Shown here in pieces: positions 51,401 to 62,400 of a stretch of 64,000 nt of DNA. The stretch is from NCBI GenBank assembly GCA_006937955.1, contig SSNP01000082.1, positions 1,801,549 to 1,865,548 on the forward strand. Reading direction: 5' to 3'. The translations under genes were made by a program, and so were the position numbers. A model generated the notes under the pieces. That model did not search any database. It saw only the letters and a program-made list of their open reading frames with translations, and was not told the origin of the DNA. Origin of the DNA: Pachypanchax playfairii. Taxonomy: Eukaryota > Chordata > Actinopteri > Cyprinodontiformes > Aplocheilidae. Positions within the stretch are counted from its first letter, which is position 1. Each line of letters opens with the position of its first letter.

Positions 51401-52575
51401 TCCTTAATTTTGCCTTGTAAGTATTTTTCTATTATTCTTTAACATGAACAGTTCAGCTCAGCAGAACGTCGTCACGCACTCCAACATTTATCTGTCTCAC
51501 ACAGTGAGGGAACACGCAAACTCCAACACGCTTTCACTCTTTTCTTTATCACTTGAGCCACTAGCAGCAGTTTTAACATTTCTTTTCATCTGGATTTCAC
51601 AAGAGCTGTCTTCTTTTACAGTTTACACATCAAAGTAAAGGCATTTTGTGATAGATTTGCTTATTAAAAGAAATTACTTTGGAATTTTGGACAGAATTTG
51701 CATTGGCACATTTCCAAATTCAGTTAAATACAGTTCAGACATACTTTATTAATACCTAAAGGGAAATTAAATACAATTAGATAAATAGATGATAAATTTC
51801 TTCAGAAATTTTTTTAGTTTTTTTTTAGAATTCAATTTCTGTGTTATTTATTGTATGCTGCATTTTACAGAGATGTTTGTGAAGCCATGGCGTATCTTGA
51901 GGCCAACAACTTTGTTCACCGAGATTTGGCAGCCAGAAACGTTCTCGTGTCAGAAGACAACATCGCCAAAGTCAGTGACTTTGGTCTGACGAAGGAGGCC
52001 TCTTCTACTCAGGATACTGCTAAACTGCCTATTAAATGGACCTCGCCAGAAGCCCTTCGAGAAAAGGTAAAGTGTTGTTGGACCCTTCAGAGAAATCAAC
52101 ACTGTTTAATAGAAATAAAAACCTATTTGGTTTGTGTTTCTTTAAATCAATAGAAGTTTTCCACCAAGTCGGACGTATGGAGTTATGGTATTTTACTTTG
52201 GGAGATTTACTCATTTGGCCGAGTCCCGTATCCCAGAATTGTAAGTATCAGTTTCTTGTAGTGGTTGTTAGGTGCCTTGAAATGTTTTAAGAAATCAGTA
52301 TTACAGAAAATACTAGTTTTCTACTATGTAACAGTTTTCTTCTGTCTGTCTTAAAATACTTTCCACTCACTAGTTATTTTGTTGCTTTGTCTTTTTTCTA
52401 GCCATTGAAAGACGTAGTGCCTCGAGTGGAGAAGGGTTACAAAATGGACTGTCCAGACGGCTGTCCTGAAGTCGTGTATAACATCATGAAACAGTGCTGG
52501 AACCTGGATCCTGCTGCCCGACCGAGTTTTCAGATGTTGAAGGAGTGGCTACAACACATCAGTCACAAAAAGTGA
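33408..52575 (+). CDS. csk: Tyrosine-protein kinase CSK
   Basis: The first coding exon (33408-33507) carries 5' UTR and ATG at 33493. Further exons are 33581-33694, 33843-33955, 47494-47713, 48957-49050, 50406-50471, 50970-51069, 51154-51244, 51343-51416, 51871-52066, 52154-52240 and 52402-52575 (TGA), giving 447 residues (human 450). Domains in order are SH3 (~9-70), SH2 (~82-171, with FLVREST) and kinase (~195-445). Key residues are visible: GKGEFG 202-207, Lys222, catalytic Asp314 in HRDLAARN, and Asp332 of DFG. There is no activation-loop or C-terminal-tail tyrosine of the Src type, as expected for CSK. CSK phosphorylates the C-terminal tyrosine of Src-family kinases and switches them off at the membrane. 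The intron after exon 6 begins GC, and introns 3 and 5 carry large transposons. A polyadenylation signal AATAAA lies at 53249-53254. Confidence 0.98.
34215..34756. mobile_element. hAT-type MITE
   Basis: Ends read CTGGGCTGGGCGATAT at the left and ATCACCCAGGCCTAA at the right, inverted and hAT-like (compare the end of the 28850-29642 fragment). The sub-terminal parts are AT-rich and the core is unrelated to transposase. It lies in csk coding intron 3. Confidence 0.65.
35323..36203 (+). repeat. Left LTR
   Basis: The LTR begins TGTCACGG and ends CATGACA. It contains a TATA-like box, GGTATTTAAGC, at about 35507-35517 and an AATAAA polyadenylation signal at about 36105-36110, giving a plausible U3-R-U5 order. 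The first 505 bp are identical to the right LTR; the rest is diverged. Confidence 0.92.
35507..35517 (+). promoter_or_regulatory. TATA-like box of the LTR promoter
   Basis: GGTATTTAAGC precedes a purine-rich stretch. The same box occurs in the right LTR near 41251. The transcription start would fall about 25-30 bases downstream. Confidence 0.5.
36532..37443 (+). repeat. 114-bp minisatellite, eight copies
   Basis: Eight tandem units of 114 bp each encode a 38-residue block with the order PAAPTVP, GVSGA, SAL, SSAARTCSEL, GPSPV. Units differ at a few positions. The period is a multiple of three, so the frame is kept. Confidence 0.9.
37444..37760 (+). repeat. 24-27-bp minisatellite (GPGSRVPE / GPDSSSHE)
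   Basis: Short units encode EGPGSRVP, then EGPDSSSH, then longer GPDASSSPE variants. A second copy of this array, with different unit numbers, follows the N at 38643-39096. Confidence 0.9.
37761..38416 (+). repeat. 42/54-bp minisatellite (EDVAVRDGPP)
   Basis: Units contain a fixed 30-bp core coding EDVAVRDGPP plus a spacer of 12 or 24 bp coding TPGF or TLPPPPGF. A second array of the same kind spans 39097-40041. Confidence 0.9.
38520..38641 (+). repeat. 45-bp minisatellite (first, truncated array)
   Basis: The unit codes SGRTPDARRLFAPRL. Only about three units occur before the N at 38642; the full array is at 40138-40540. Confidence 0.85.
38642..38642. other. Assembly N joining two out-of-register repeat blocks
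   Basis: A single N interrupts a 45-bp repeat array and is followed directly by the 24-bp array that belongs about 1.2 kb earlier. The frame shifts here. This looks like an artificial join rather than real sequence. Confidence 0.85.
38643..40540 (+). repeat. Second pass of the 24-bp, 42/54-bp and 45-bp arrays
   Basis: The order 24/27-bp array (38643-39096), 42/54-bp array (39097-40041), unique bridge (40042-40137) and 45-bp array (40138-40540) repeats the order seen at 37444-38641, with different copy numbers. At about 39531 one core unit has lost two bases, shifting the frame. Confidence 0.88.
40640..40890 (+). repeat. 42-bp minisatellite at the ORF end
   Basis: About five units with a 42-bp period (core GAGCCTGGGCGCTTCTCCTC) run to the stop codon region. 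Confidence 0.8.
41053..41066 (+). other. Polypurine tract of the LTR element
   Basis: AGGGGGGGGGGTAC lies immediately before TGTCACGG of the right LTR, where plus-strand DNA synthesis of an LTR element is primed. Confidence 0.7.
41067..41951 (+). repeat. Right LTR
   Basis: It carries the same TG...CA ends, TATA-like box and AATAAA as the left LTR. After the first 505 identical bases it differs from the left copy by about 20 substitutions and small indels, for example GTCACC versus ACT near 41605. Confidence 0.92.
42632..43597. mobile_element. TTAA-flanked MITE, family B, containing a family-A MITE
   Basis: The left end is TTAAAGACCCGCTCC and the right end GAGTGGGTCTTTAA, inverted to each other. 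The element at 43062-43571 lies inside, so two TTAA-targeting MITEs are nested. Excluding the insert the host is about 455 bp. Confidence 0.75.
43062..43571. mobile_element. TTAA-flanked MITE, family A, copy 4 (internally deleted)
   Basis: The interior matches copies 1-3 but lacks about 70-80 bp near 43280. The left end has mutated (TTGAAAGAAGCC for TTAAAGAGGCC). The right end GGTCTCTTTAA keeps its TTAA. It is probably the oldest or least constrained copy. Confidence 0.75.
43600..46790 (+). other. csk coding intron 3, AT-rich remainder
   Basis: This is AT-rich intronic DNA with short CA runs (44495-44510). I see no supported gene or mobile element with clear ends here. Confidence 0.5.
46798..47148. 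mobile_element. hAT-type MITE with CAGGGATGC / GCATCCCTACTG ends
   Basis: The left end reads CAGGGATGCAAAGATACC and the right end GTATCGGTGCATCCCTACTG. Near-palindromic GATACC/GGTATC words fill the sub-terminal parts, as in teleost hAT MITEs. It is about 350 bp upstream of csk exon 4. Confidence 0.7.
48160..48345. repeat. Interspersed repeat (copy 2 of 2)
   Basis: A decayed relative of 29840-30176, sharing GGTCTGTGAGAAG, GAGAACATGAAAACT and CCAGGACCTTCTCACTGCAAG-like words in the same order. It is in csk coding intron 4. Confidence 0.55.
49077..50301 (+). mobile_element. Tc1/mariner transposon, nearly intact
   Basis: This 1,225-bp element has TA at both edges. Terminal inverted repeats of about 28 bp start CACTCACCGGCCACTTTATT, and the right end gives its complement. 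It fills csk coding intron 5 (49051-50405), leaving only 26 bp on the left and 104 bp on the right. Confidence 0.95.
49227..50267 (+). pseudogene. Tc1/mariner transposase with one in-frame stop
   Basis: One frame of 347 codons runs from ATG to TAG, interrupted only by TGA at 49458-49460, where related elements would have Arg; CGA to TGA at a CpG is the simplest explanation. The N terminus is a helix-turn-helix paired-like domain (MGKKGDLSDFERG, ISRVYREWS). Catalytic acids are visible in AWSDESRF (Asp ~155), FQQDNAPCH (Asp ~246) and SPDLNPIEHLW (Glu ~283). I count 36 residues between the second Asp and the Glu, i.e. DD36E rather than the DD34E of classical Tc1. The transposase cuts and pastes the element at TA sites. 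This copy is probably inactive because of the stop. Confidence 0.9.
50472..50473 (+). other. csk: Non-canonical GC 5' splice site in csk
   Basis: Exon 6 ends after TTTGGAG and the intron starts GCAAGT. The reading frame (GEFG then DVM) needs this exact junction, and no GT alternative keeps it. GC-AG introns are a known minor class spliced by the major spliceosome. Confidence 0.85.
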
Positions 52576-54210
52576 CTTTTTTCCTCTTTTTCGTTTTAAC
52601 TTCTTGGACCAAGGACTGTTTTGTTTCATTCGTTAAATTTAAAGCAGCTTTTGAAACACACGCTTCTTATTGGCATTCTTCATGTCTGATGGTTTCCACT
52701 GCAGCAACTCTTAACGTCATGATGACAGTTGAAACGTCTGTGGCGTCTTCCTTCGTGTTACCGTATTGAGTGAATAATCAACTGTCATGACATGAAAACA
52801 TTTCATTTGAAGACATTGGAGTGACTCATTCCAAAGGACCATGACTTGTTTTTTATTTTTTTATGACCTTTATGTTGATATTGCTCATCATATTGGTGGC
52901 ATTTTTTTTAAGTTTGTCAACTTGTCAACTGAGAGGAAGATTCTTTAAATTGGAATATTACAAGGTCCCGGTACGTTTTTCAAATGTTGGATTATTTTTT
53001 TTCTAAAGGCCTGAACTCAAAACAATAATCACCTTTAGTTTGTCATTTTAAGATCATATTAAATAAAAAGATTCTTGATCCGACTGTTGGTTTAAAAAAT
53101 AAGCACAGCTGTGGTTAGACCATTATTTCATGATATTTTATAGCACAATTTGGAGGTTTGGAATTTTTAGTCTGACTGAAAAAAGTTTATTTTGTGAATT
53201 CTGTGGAACAGTTTGAAACTGTATTGGTACTGTACTGCCATTTGTAACAATAAAAATGTAAAAATGCTTTCCTGGGATTTATTTTACACAATATTATTTC
53301 TGAAATAACAATATAGCTGATAGTTCATCAGTGTGTGTCTATTTCATACTTTTATTTTCTTCAAATCTGTAGTGAAAAAAGATTTTAATAGCTACAAACA
53401 TTTTAAATTGTTGCTAACCAAAACAAATTGGGTGTCAGTAGCAGCAGAAAGTGAATGTACCAACACAAATATCAAGGATATAAACAGTGTTCTTTCATTA
53501 TTCTTCAACATTCTGTACATCAGTTTAGGAAGGATGACAAATACAATCAGAATGATTTTACCATTTGATTTGCCAAATTTACATTAGTTTTTTTTAACTG
53601 CAGTATAACAATAGAGTTGTAAAACGGGTTAAAAGTGTTCATCTTCAACATGTCATCTATCTTGCTTGAATCTTGCTGAAGATTATAAATGTCTGGAATT
53701 CAGGAAGTTGATCGTCAGATGAATAATTTACAACATGAATCAAAACATATATCTGTCACTGAGAATCACTATTTGTTCCGTTTTATTTGATTAAAACAAT
53801 ATCAAAACGTTCTCTATATGTATCCAAAACAATTTTTTCTTTAGATTGTAAAGTAGATTATTCAAATAAAAGTTCATGGTGTTGTTTTGCATTTCAAACA
53901 AAAGCCAAATCAAGTGATGAAACTAGAAAAACTGTTAAATGATTTGCATATCAGCAGTTATATTTTATTTTCCTAAAATATACACCATATATTATATTTA
54001 ACTGATATTTTTTTATTATTATTATTTTTGAGGAAATCTTTTTGTCTCAAACAAACGAAAGACTTCAGGAAAAGTCGTTTTGTGACTATCGGAACCCTTT
54101 TCGTCACAGAATAGGGGACTGGTTTCTTTGTTGCACCAGGTGGTGCTTCGGGAAAATGTAGCCTGAATACAGCCGCCGGTTGAAGGGAGAAAACGACTCG
54201 CTCTGTTTTC
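52576..54210 (+). other. csk 3' UTR and csk-adal intergenic DNA
   Basis: The csk 3' UTR probably ends after AATAAA at 53249-53254. The remaining 900 bp are AT-rich, becoming GC-richer from about 54100, where the adal promoter must lie. I see no other feature. Confidence 0.5.
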
Positions 54211-54214
54211 TGTG

Positions 54215-57200
54215 ATGGACGAAGATGTTCAGTTTTATCGGGAGCTGCCAAAAGTGGTAAGAGAAGATTTGAATGCCGATGAAAAACGTTTTTCGGACAA
54301 GTTTTTGTTTTATTTAATGAAGCAGCGAGTAGAAACAGAAGTTAGCTTTATATTTTTCTGTAAAAAAGAAACGCTAACGTCAGCGCTTTGCTGTCAACAG
54401 GAGCTTCACGCGCACCTCAACGGCTCTGTCAGTACTGTTACCATGGAGAAGTTGATAAAACGGAAGCCGCACCTTAACATCGAACACAGCATGACCGCCA
54501 TTGGGAAGGGTCAGCGGAGAACTCTGGATGAGTGAGTCTGATGTAAACACACTACAGATAGAACCCGGAACAGAACCAGATCAGAACCAGGAGCGGTCCA
54601 ACACGGAATCACGTTACTAAAGTAACACAGTCTAGTTTACATGTTTAAAAACTGTTTTATAATAATAATAATAATAATAATAATAATTCTTTATTTCAGA
54701 CTCAATAAAAAGGTCCATAGCAAACATACAAAGTAGATAAAAAGGTACATAAAAAGAATACATACAATTAAGATGTATAAATACATTTACTTTTGCATTT
54801 CATTAAAAGGACAGACTCATGTACCAGTGCTTCCAGATGCCAGATTTATACTTTGTGTGACTCTTTCCAGGATTTGTTAATGCCATTATAATGTTATTCT
54901 TGGCAATGAGTAGTCGACACATAAAACTATACATAAGATTTCGTAAAAGTGCTTTAAATGTTGGTAGCTTATGACTGACAAACAGCTGGCTGGCACTGTG
55001 CCATCTCGGCACACGCAAAAGCAGCCGCAAAGCTACACAAAATATTACTTGATTACATTCTGTTTTCAAAAAATCGGATTAATTTTTTTATAAATTATTT
55101 TTGTTTACTGGTTTATCAAAGATATTTCTGAGGTTTCTTTTGAAAATGTTGAACTTTTTTGTTAAACTGGGATTTTCTGCTGATTTAATTTTTATTAAAA
55201 CCATGTGACCTAAATTATTATGAAGATTCCTTTCAAATTTAACCCTGGATTGTTTTTTATTCTCCAATATGGCTTCATCGTGTACACAAACCTTATTTTA
55301 TAAAGTCTCCAAAAACAACCAAGCCATATTTTCATTTGATCTTACTTTACTTTTTTGTTTTAAATCTTCTTTAAATTCATCTTTTTTATCTGAATTATCT
55401 ATTCTACTGTTGTGATGAAAAAGTAAAATAAAAAAAACAAAATATATGTAGAAAAACAAGGTTGAATAATAATTCATGCATTATACATATTTATTTAACA
55501 TCCAAAACCTCAACATCCATTCAGCCATCTTTTGCAACAGGTTCAGAGCAGAACCACAGACATCCACATCACATCAGTGACACTCTCCAGATCTTCCTGG
55601 GGATCCCAAGAAGTTCCCAGGCCAGAGAAGATATATAAACCCCTCCAGTGAGTTTTGGGTTTACTATGGGGTCTCTTTTCAGTGGGATGTACCAAAACCT
55701 CCATGAGAGGAGACCAGGAAGCATCCCAACCAGATTTCCAAACTATCTCAGCTGACTCATGTTGATGAGGAGAAGCAGCGGCTCTACTTCAAGCTCCCTC
55801 CAGATGACGGCGCTCCTCATCTTATCACTAAGACTAGGCCCGGCCACCAGAAAGAGGAAGATCAATTCAGCTGCTTGTATCTGGAATCTCATTCTTTCAT
55901 TCAGGATCCAGATCTCAGGACCAGATGAGGGTTAGACCATAGACAGAGCAGTAAATCAAGAGCTTTGCCCCCCCCCCCAAGCTGAGACAATCAAATTCAA
56001 TCAATACTTTTACATTAATGAAAGTGAAACACTGGCATTCTGCTTTGATGTCATTTTGGTTTATGGTGCCACTTAAATTCTGATAAAGGGTCTATAATCC
56101 TGTGAAAACTAGATTTTTTAAAGGTTATGGGCCCATTTACTTGTGCCACTCTTTTGGAAATCTGTGCCTCTACCTGTCCCCCCAACAAAGATTTTCTAGA
56201 CATGCCCCTGTCTCCTGCTCCATCCTGCATCACTCATGAACACAAACTCAGATACTTAAACTCTCCACTTGAGACAAAGACTCACTGCCCACTTCTAAAC
56301 TTCTATATAATAAGTAATATTCTCTGTCATTTTGTTTGCATCTGCAGATGTTTTGAAGTCTTCAAAGTGATCCATAAACTGGTGGACACGGAGGAGGACA
56401 TCCTGATGGTGAGGAGGGATTCTCCATCTGACATGTTTTCCAGATACACACACGTATGTATATGTATTTTTTTTTTTTTCCAAGGTGGCTACAGATGTTA
56501 TCAGGGAGTTTGCAGCTGATGGTGTCAAATATTTAGAGCTCAGAAGCACACCAAGGGAAGAGAAAGACACAGGTGAGAATATTCTGCTCTCTGTTGTCTG
56601 GATTGGTCCACCGTTTTATTTGACTTTTAAACATTAACGTTTTATTTCTAGGATTAACTAAACAGAGTTACGTTGAGACGGTGATGGAAGCCATTCAGCA
56701 GTGTAAAAATGAAGGCGTGGACATTGACGTCAGGTGGGCGTTCTCTGTTTAAGTGCAGTAACTGTAGCATCAGTGCTGTTTCAAACCATATGAAGTTTAT
56801 CTTAGGTTTTTGGTGGCCATCGACCGTAGAAATGGGACTCAAGTTGCCATGGAGACAGTGAAGCTGGCTGAGCAGTTTATGCTGGCGTCTGGCGGTCTGG
56901 TGGTGGGAATCGACCTCAGTGGAGATCCGACGGTAAGTTCTAAAGGGTTTTGATAGAAATGTCAATGTTTCCGTAGACGATGTTATAAAGTGGAAAATTT
57001 CAGTGGTTTAATATTCCAGATGTTCAAGAGGAGTTCTCATGATGCGTTCATGAGTTTTTTTTTTTGTAATCAGATCAATCTTTTCACTATAGATTTAAAA
57101 TCTGTCTTCTCTTATTTATTATGTCGATATGTCCAATGAATGTTGACTTCTGGACGGTGAGGATACAGATGGGGACGTGATGATGGAGGGACTTTGATTC

Positions 57201-58530
57201 TATTATTGAGAGTTTCCACTCGTACTCCCTAAAGTTAGAGTCACTTAGTAATTACTTAAAGTTATATTTTTTCTCAAATTGTAAACAAACCCTGTTGATG
57301 TTCACTTTTGGACAGATGTGTTGCTGTTGGGATTTCTACACGTATGTTTCAGTCTAAGTTTTGTCTTCAGAGATCAGATACATCAGCCATGTTTTCTTAT
57401 TGGTGAATATCTAATGAGTGTTTTTAGGTTTTGGTCATTATATAACACATAATGATGGTTTTCTTTAAAGGTGGGCCATGGTAAAGACCTCCTTCCAGCT
57501 CTAGAGAAGGCCAAGAACTGTGGACTGAAGTTATCGCTGCATCTCTCAGAAGTAGACATTTTCTAAAACTTGATTATTTTCATTTTTATTCATATTATTC
57601 CAAACAAGTTCTTACAGCAAACCGTGTTGCAGGTTCCCTCTCAGCTGGAAGAGTCGGACTTGCTGTTGAATCTTCCTCCAGACCGGATCGGCCACGGAAC
57701 CTTCTTACATCCTGAGATGGGTGGATCTCAACACCTTGTTGACAAAGTGATGAAAAACAACATACCTCTAGGTAAGACTTGGCTGCAACTACATCTAAAG
57801 TGCGAGCTCCTCTTAACCGACATAAATCAGATTTCTTCTTCTTTGTTTTCTTTTAGAACTTTGTCTGACGTCAAACGTGAAAGGACAAACCGTGAAGTGT
57901 TACTCTGATCATCACTTTAAATACTGGTACCAGCTGGGACATCCCAGCATCCTTTGTGTGAGTTTTCTGTGTAATCAGTGTTCACTCACTCCATCACTGT
58001 TTAAATATTTCATCTTGAACCTGAAGTTAGAATATTTAAAAACACGTCTTGTTTACTATGAATAACAGGATGTAGTCTCTGCTTAGTTTTGCTAATCAGT
58101 TTTACAAATCAGATAAAATCAAATAAAAACAGTCGATCCACTCAGCTGTTTTTATCATCATGCTGAAGTCTGCTGCCACATTTCCAGCATTAAACCCAAT
58201 AATTAACAGTTCAAGCTTCCTAAAGTCAAATCAAACAGCCTGATTTGGACTTTTTGTGATGAATAAACTTTTATATTTTACAACCTGCTCCATAGAAAGA
58301 TCATCTTCTCTGTGTTACAGACTGATGATAAAGGAGTGTTTTGTACAGACTTGTCTCAGGAATATCAGCTGGCTGCGTCCACGTTCGACCTCAGTCACCA
58401 GGCTGTATGGAATCTCTCCCAGCAGGCGATAGACTGTATCTTCGCAGAAGAAGCCGTGAAGAAGCAACTTAAACGAAGGTGGAATGAACTCCGTCCTCAG
58501 GTGTTCACTTTACCTGTTCAGCAGGTTTAA
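54215..58530 (+). CDS. adal: Adenosine deaminase-like protein (N6-methyl-AMP deaminase)
   Basis: Ten exons join in phase: 54215-54256, 54401-54531, 56348-56408, 56485-56572, 56652-56733, 56806-56932, 57471-57551, 57633-57771, 57857-57957 and 58321-58530 (TAA), giving 353 residues, close to human ADAL. Metal and substrate residues of the amidohydrolase fold are present: HAHLNGS (17-23), LHLSE (His201, Glu204), GHGTF (His225) and the TDDKG aspartates (286-287). The family removes the methylamino group from N6-methyl-AMP, giving IMP, and so keeps modified nucleotides out of RNA; it acts in the cytosol. I chose ATG 54215 because MDEDVQFYRELPKVELHAHLNG reads as an unbroken family N terminus. The 2-kb second intron holds repeats (54655-55075, 55500-55925). 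Confidence 0.97.
54655..55075. repeat. (AAT)n microsatellite and retroelement fragment
   Basis: An (ATA)n run at 54658-54690 adjoins sequence that looks like the reversed 3' end of a LINE (the complement of 'TTGTTTGTCAGTCATAAGC' and AT-rich tail). It lies in adal intron 2. The family assignment is weak. Confidence 0.4.
55500..55925. repeat. Interspersed LINE-related repeat (copy 2 of 2)
   Basis: Shares the ordered blocks of 19975-20395 (CCCAGGCCAGAGA, GGGGTCTC, CAGCTGACTC, CTCTACTTCAAGCTCCCTCC) over about 400 bp. It lies in adal intron 2. Confidence 0.65.
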
Positions 58531-58867
58531 AATCCACAGATTTTACAGAAATCTGTAAGGGGGCAAATACTTTTTCACAGTTTTATTGTGGGGAAATATT
58601 TTATTATAATTATTTATAGAAAGGATCATCTAAAAACTGTAATAACAAAGAGATGTTTGACATCAATGAAAGAAAAAGTAGTTTATTAAATGAATGCCGT
58701 GTTTGCTGATTTACACATTTATCACTTCACTTCAAGCAGCAGACTTTTATTTTATTTTCCCTGCAAGAAAAATATTTAAAAAAAAATCAAAAATAGATTT
58801 GCATTTTTGGAGTACATGTTTGTATCTGCGATGAGTCCAATAAACGGCCCAGCAGTCACTCGCTCTC

Positions 58868-59463
58868 TCATGCCTTCTTTCCAAATTTTCCATGTTTGTT
58901 TTTCTTGAATTTTCTGTCTTGCATTTCCTTTTTCTTCAGCTTCTCGTAGTTTGTCGGAGCCCCTTCCCATTTCCTCTTCTTGTCACTGTTGGTTAGAAGA
59001 AAACATGAGCAACAAGTTTCTGCACCGGTCGCATGTTCTGCTTCTGCGGGTATAACGCTCCACCTTTTGATGCTGACAACAGCCGTGTTCCCGGCGTTCT
59101 TCAGCACCTTCTCCCACTCGTCATCGGCGCCGCGTATCCTGTACCTGAAAATAAAAATCAGAGGTAAAGCAGAACCAGAACAATCCTGTAAAGATGACCA
59201 GGTCCGTCCTCCTACTCACTCCTCCAGGTTCATTTCCTTCACTTTCTCTAGATCCTTTTGGTGTTTTTCTTCAAACTCTTTGGCAGCTTCACTCTGTCAG
59301 TCAGGAAACATACGGTGGCTCATTAAGACAAAAAGATCAATTCTATAAAATGTTACAAACAAGCTGACGCTCCTTCAGCCTCTAAATACAGAAATAAATG
59401 AGTTGTTACACACAGTAAACCATAAACCTCATACATTAAATGATGCCACAGCTGTACCAGATG

Positions 59464-59498
<35 letters not shown>

Positions 59499-62400
59499 GG
59501 GATATTTAAAATAACCAATTAGGTGACAGATCGAGTCATTTGGGCTCTGATGTCACACACCTAAAGCACCAGCTGAGGCTGAGAGACCTTTAGAAAAACT
59601 AAATGTTTGACTGTGAGCAGATCCGACGCTGCTGCTGCTGGTTGGTTCAGCACGTTAACTACAGTAACCATCACTCCAATCCCACGCCCACACCATGCAC
59701 ACAGCTTGGTAACATGATGTAGAAAACTTGTTGTAATCTTTTTAACTCAAATTTATTGTTCTGGTAAACTTTTCTGTATTAATATTTTATTATTTGGAAC
59801 ACGCGACTCTGTTTACGTACCAGATCCTCATTAAGACTTCTGACCGTCGGCTCCATGTTAACATCTTTACTGGCTGCCATTTCAGCTTCTACAGCTTTTT
59901 CTTGGATGCTGGTAAAAACCTTTTAAACAAAGAAAAGATGAAAATGTTAAATAGCTTGTTTTATTGACGTGTTTATGTTTAGAGGTTTTAAAACAACTTA
60001 TTATAGTGTAAACTGACTTGGACAACTTTACGGATGAGACGGTTGAAGAGACCCATAAGCTGCGAGCTCGGGAGATCCAGTTCTTTTTCCAGCTGATCCA
60101 CAGATTTGTGCTGCAGTCCTACTCCCAGCAGTAACGCCTGAAGAAGAACATCTGGCTGATCAGATGATCACAACCCCCCCCCCACATATATCTGAGTGTA
60201 AAAACTCCAGAAACGTACACACTGTGCTGCTGAGAGAGAGACATCGCCAAGCTGTTTGAGAAAGAACATGTGAGCCACTGCTGGGATCAGATCCATGATG
60301 AGGTGGTAGTCCACCATGTTCCGGGAATACAGCTCCAGCCTTTTCAGGTCGTAAGGAGTGAAACGGGCCGCCAGGTCGGACGCACTGAGAGCTGTCGGGA
60401 TCAGAGACGAGTCAGATCTGGAGCTGTGACCTGCTGCAGACGTCTCAGGTGCAGCGTTTCACAAACTAAATAAACTAAGTGAAGAACTCTTACAGGTGCT
60501 CTCCTCTTTCGACTTCTTATTCTGCAGAATACCGAGCGCCAGGCTCGGATTGAAGCTGCCAAACTGGTAGGAGAGCAGAGACAGGAAGCGCCGGCGGAAA
60601 TCTGAGTGGAATAAAACGGTGTTTAGATATGATGCGATGGCTTTATGGGATCAATCGTCTTAAAGGAAAACAGAGAAATTCACCTTTCCAGAAGGCAGAC
60701 AGCCACTGACTCTGCTCTGAAGCCTCGTCTGTATTCAGCTCTTTGAGCATCACACAGGAATGTTCTCCTGTCAGGTCGTTCTACACGTAATGATGCACAA
60801 TAAATATCAGAGATTCACATCAACACACACGCTCAGACACTAAATAACAGCACTTACAGGTGTTTGTCTCAGGTAGACTGGAGTAAAACCTGCTTTCTTC
60901 CAGAATCTGTCAAACGCAAAACAGTTTTAAACATTTAATAATCTGCAGGAAGAATTCTAAACTACTTTAACTGACTTTAAGAGCTGCGCTGTGAGGCCGT
61001 AGGAAACGCCTAAATAATCCAGTCTCTCTGCTCTCCGCTCGCTGAGCTTCAGCAGCAGAGGAGGAAGCTCTTTTCGTGGCGTGATCACCTCCTCCAGCAG
61101 ACTGACGGCCTGAACAACGGGGACGGACATGTTTAGTCGACAGCAAACAAGACACCTGACAGGAAGTGACGGGGCGGGGCTGGAAACAGACCTCACTGCT
61201 GACTGAAGTGATTTCTGTGTGGTTTGGCTGTGCGCTCTCATCCACGGTGGGAAACTTGCCCTCGTAGTACATCTGCAGTAGCTGCAGCGCTCTGGAGCCG
61301 TAACCCATCTGTGGGCGGGGCCAGATGTTAGTCTGAGTGAAAGGGTTTTTATTAAAACACTCTGAAGTCTAACGATCTTACCCCTTGGTAGTCTGGATTG
61401 ACGGCGATTCTCACCACTCTGCCTCCGGACAGACCGCCGAAGTCTGGATCTTGAAACTGCGACAAGACGAGCGAAAGGGTTCGTCATCTCAGTGTGAGAA
61501 CACGAGCGGCGATGTGGAATCATCACATACCTGTTCTGACACGGTCCAGGGGATGAGGTCGCCTGAGGCCTTCTTCCCTCTAGACAGACTGTTGAGGATG
61601 GACTGCCTCGATATTTCTCCCTCCAGACACACCTGAGGCACCAGACAGAACACGGTCACGTCAGAGTCAAAAGAAAAGCTGGAGATGTTACAGACCGGAC
61701 GGCGAGGCTGATTCCAGATCACCTGCAGCACGGCGAGGACCTCGGGCAGCGAGTTCTGTGTGGGAGGAACGGGCGGCAGGAGGCAGAACAGGTGATGAGC
61801 CGGAGCGTCGGACAACATCTGCAGGTCGTTGGGTGAATTCTAGAGCCGAACGAAACGAGTCATCAACAAGGAAGTGGAACATACAGCATGTGATAATGTT
61901 TCAGGTAAAACAAGGATTACTTTGTAGTGCGACGCCACATAAAGAGCCATCAGCCTTTGCAGGAAGGCCTCCGACGCTTTGTGATAACAGAACAGCGTGT
62001 CTCTGTTCACGTAATAACTGGACAGCGGAGGCTCAGGAACAACGTCTCGCTTGCATTTGAGAACGTTCCTGTTGATAAACATTATTATCAAACTAAGATG
62101 AAAAGATAATGAAGGATACAGGTCGCAGGTCTGAGGAAGAGGGCAGCCAGAAATCAGCCTGGGAATGTTGAGACAGTCGAGACAGAGCAGCTCGTTCAGC
62201 CACTTCTCCACCGCGTCTCCAGGAGCGTAACGGATGGACTCATGCAGAGAGACTTCATGCAGGCTGCGAGCTGCAGACAGACAAACAGCCGTCAGGCTGC
62301 AAAAACATGACGGTACGCTAGGGGGGGGGGGGGGGGGGGGGGTCGATGCTAACCTGCTGCTAGCCTCGCTGTGTGTGTGTTCCTGTTCTCCGCCGTCAGG

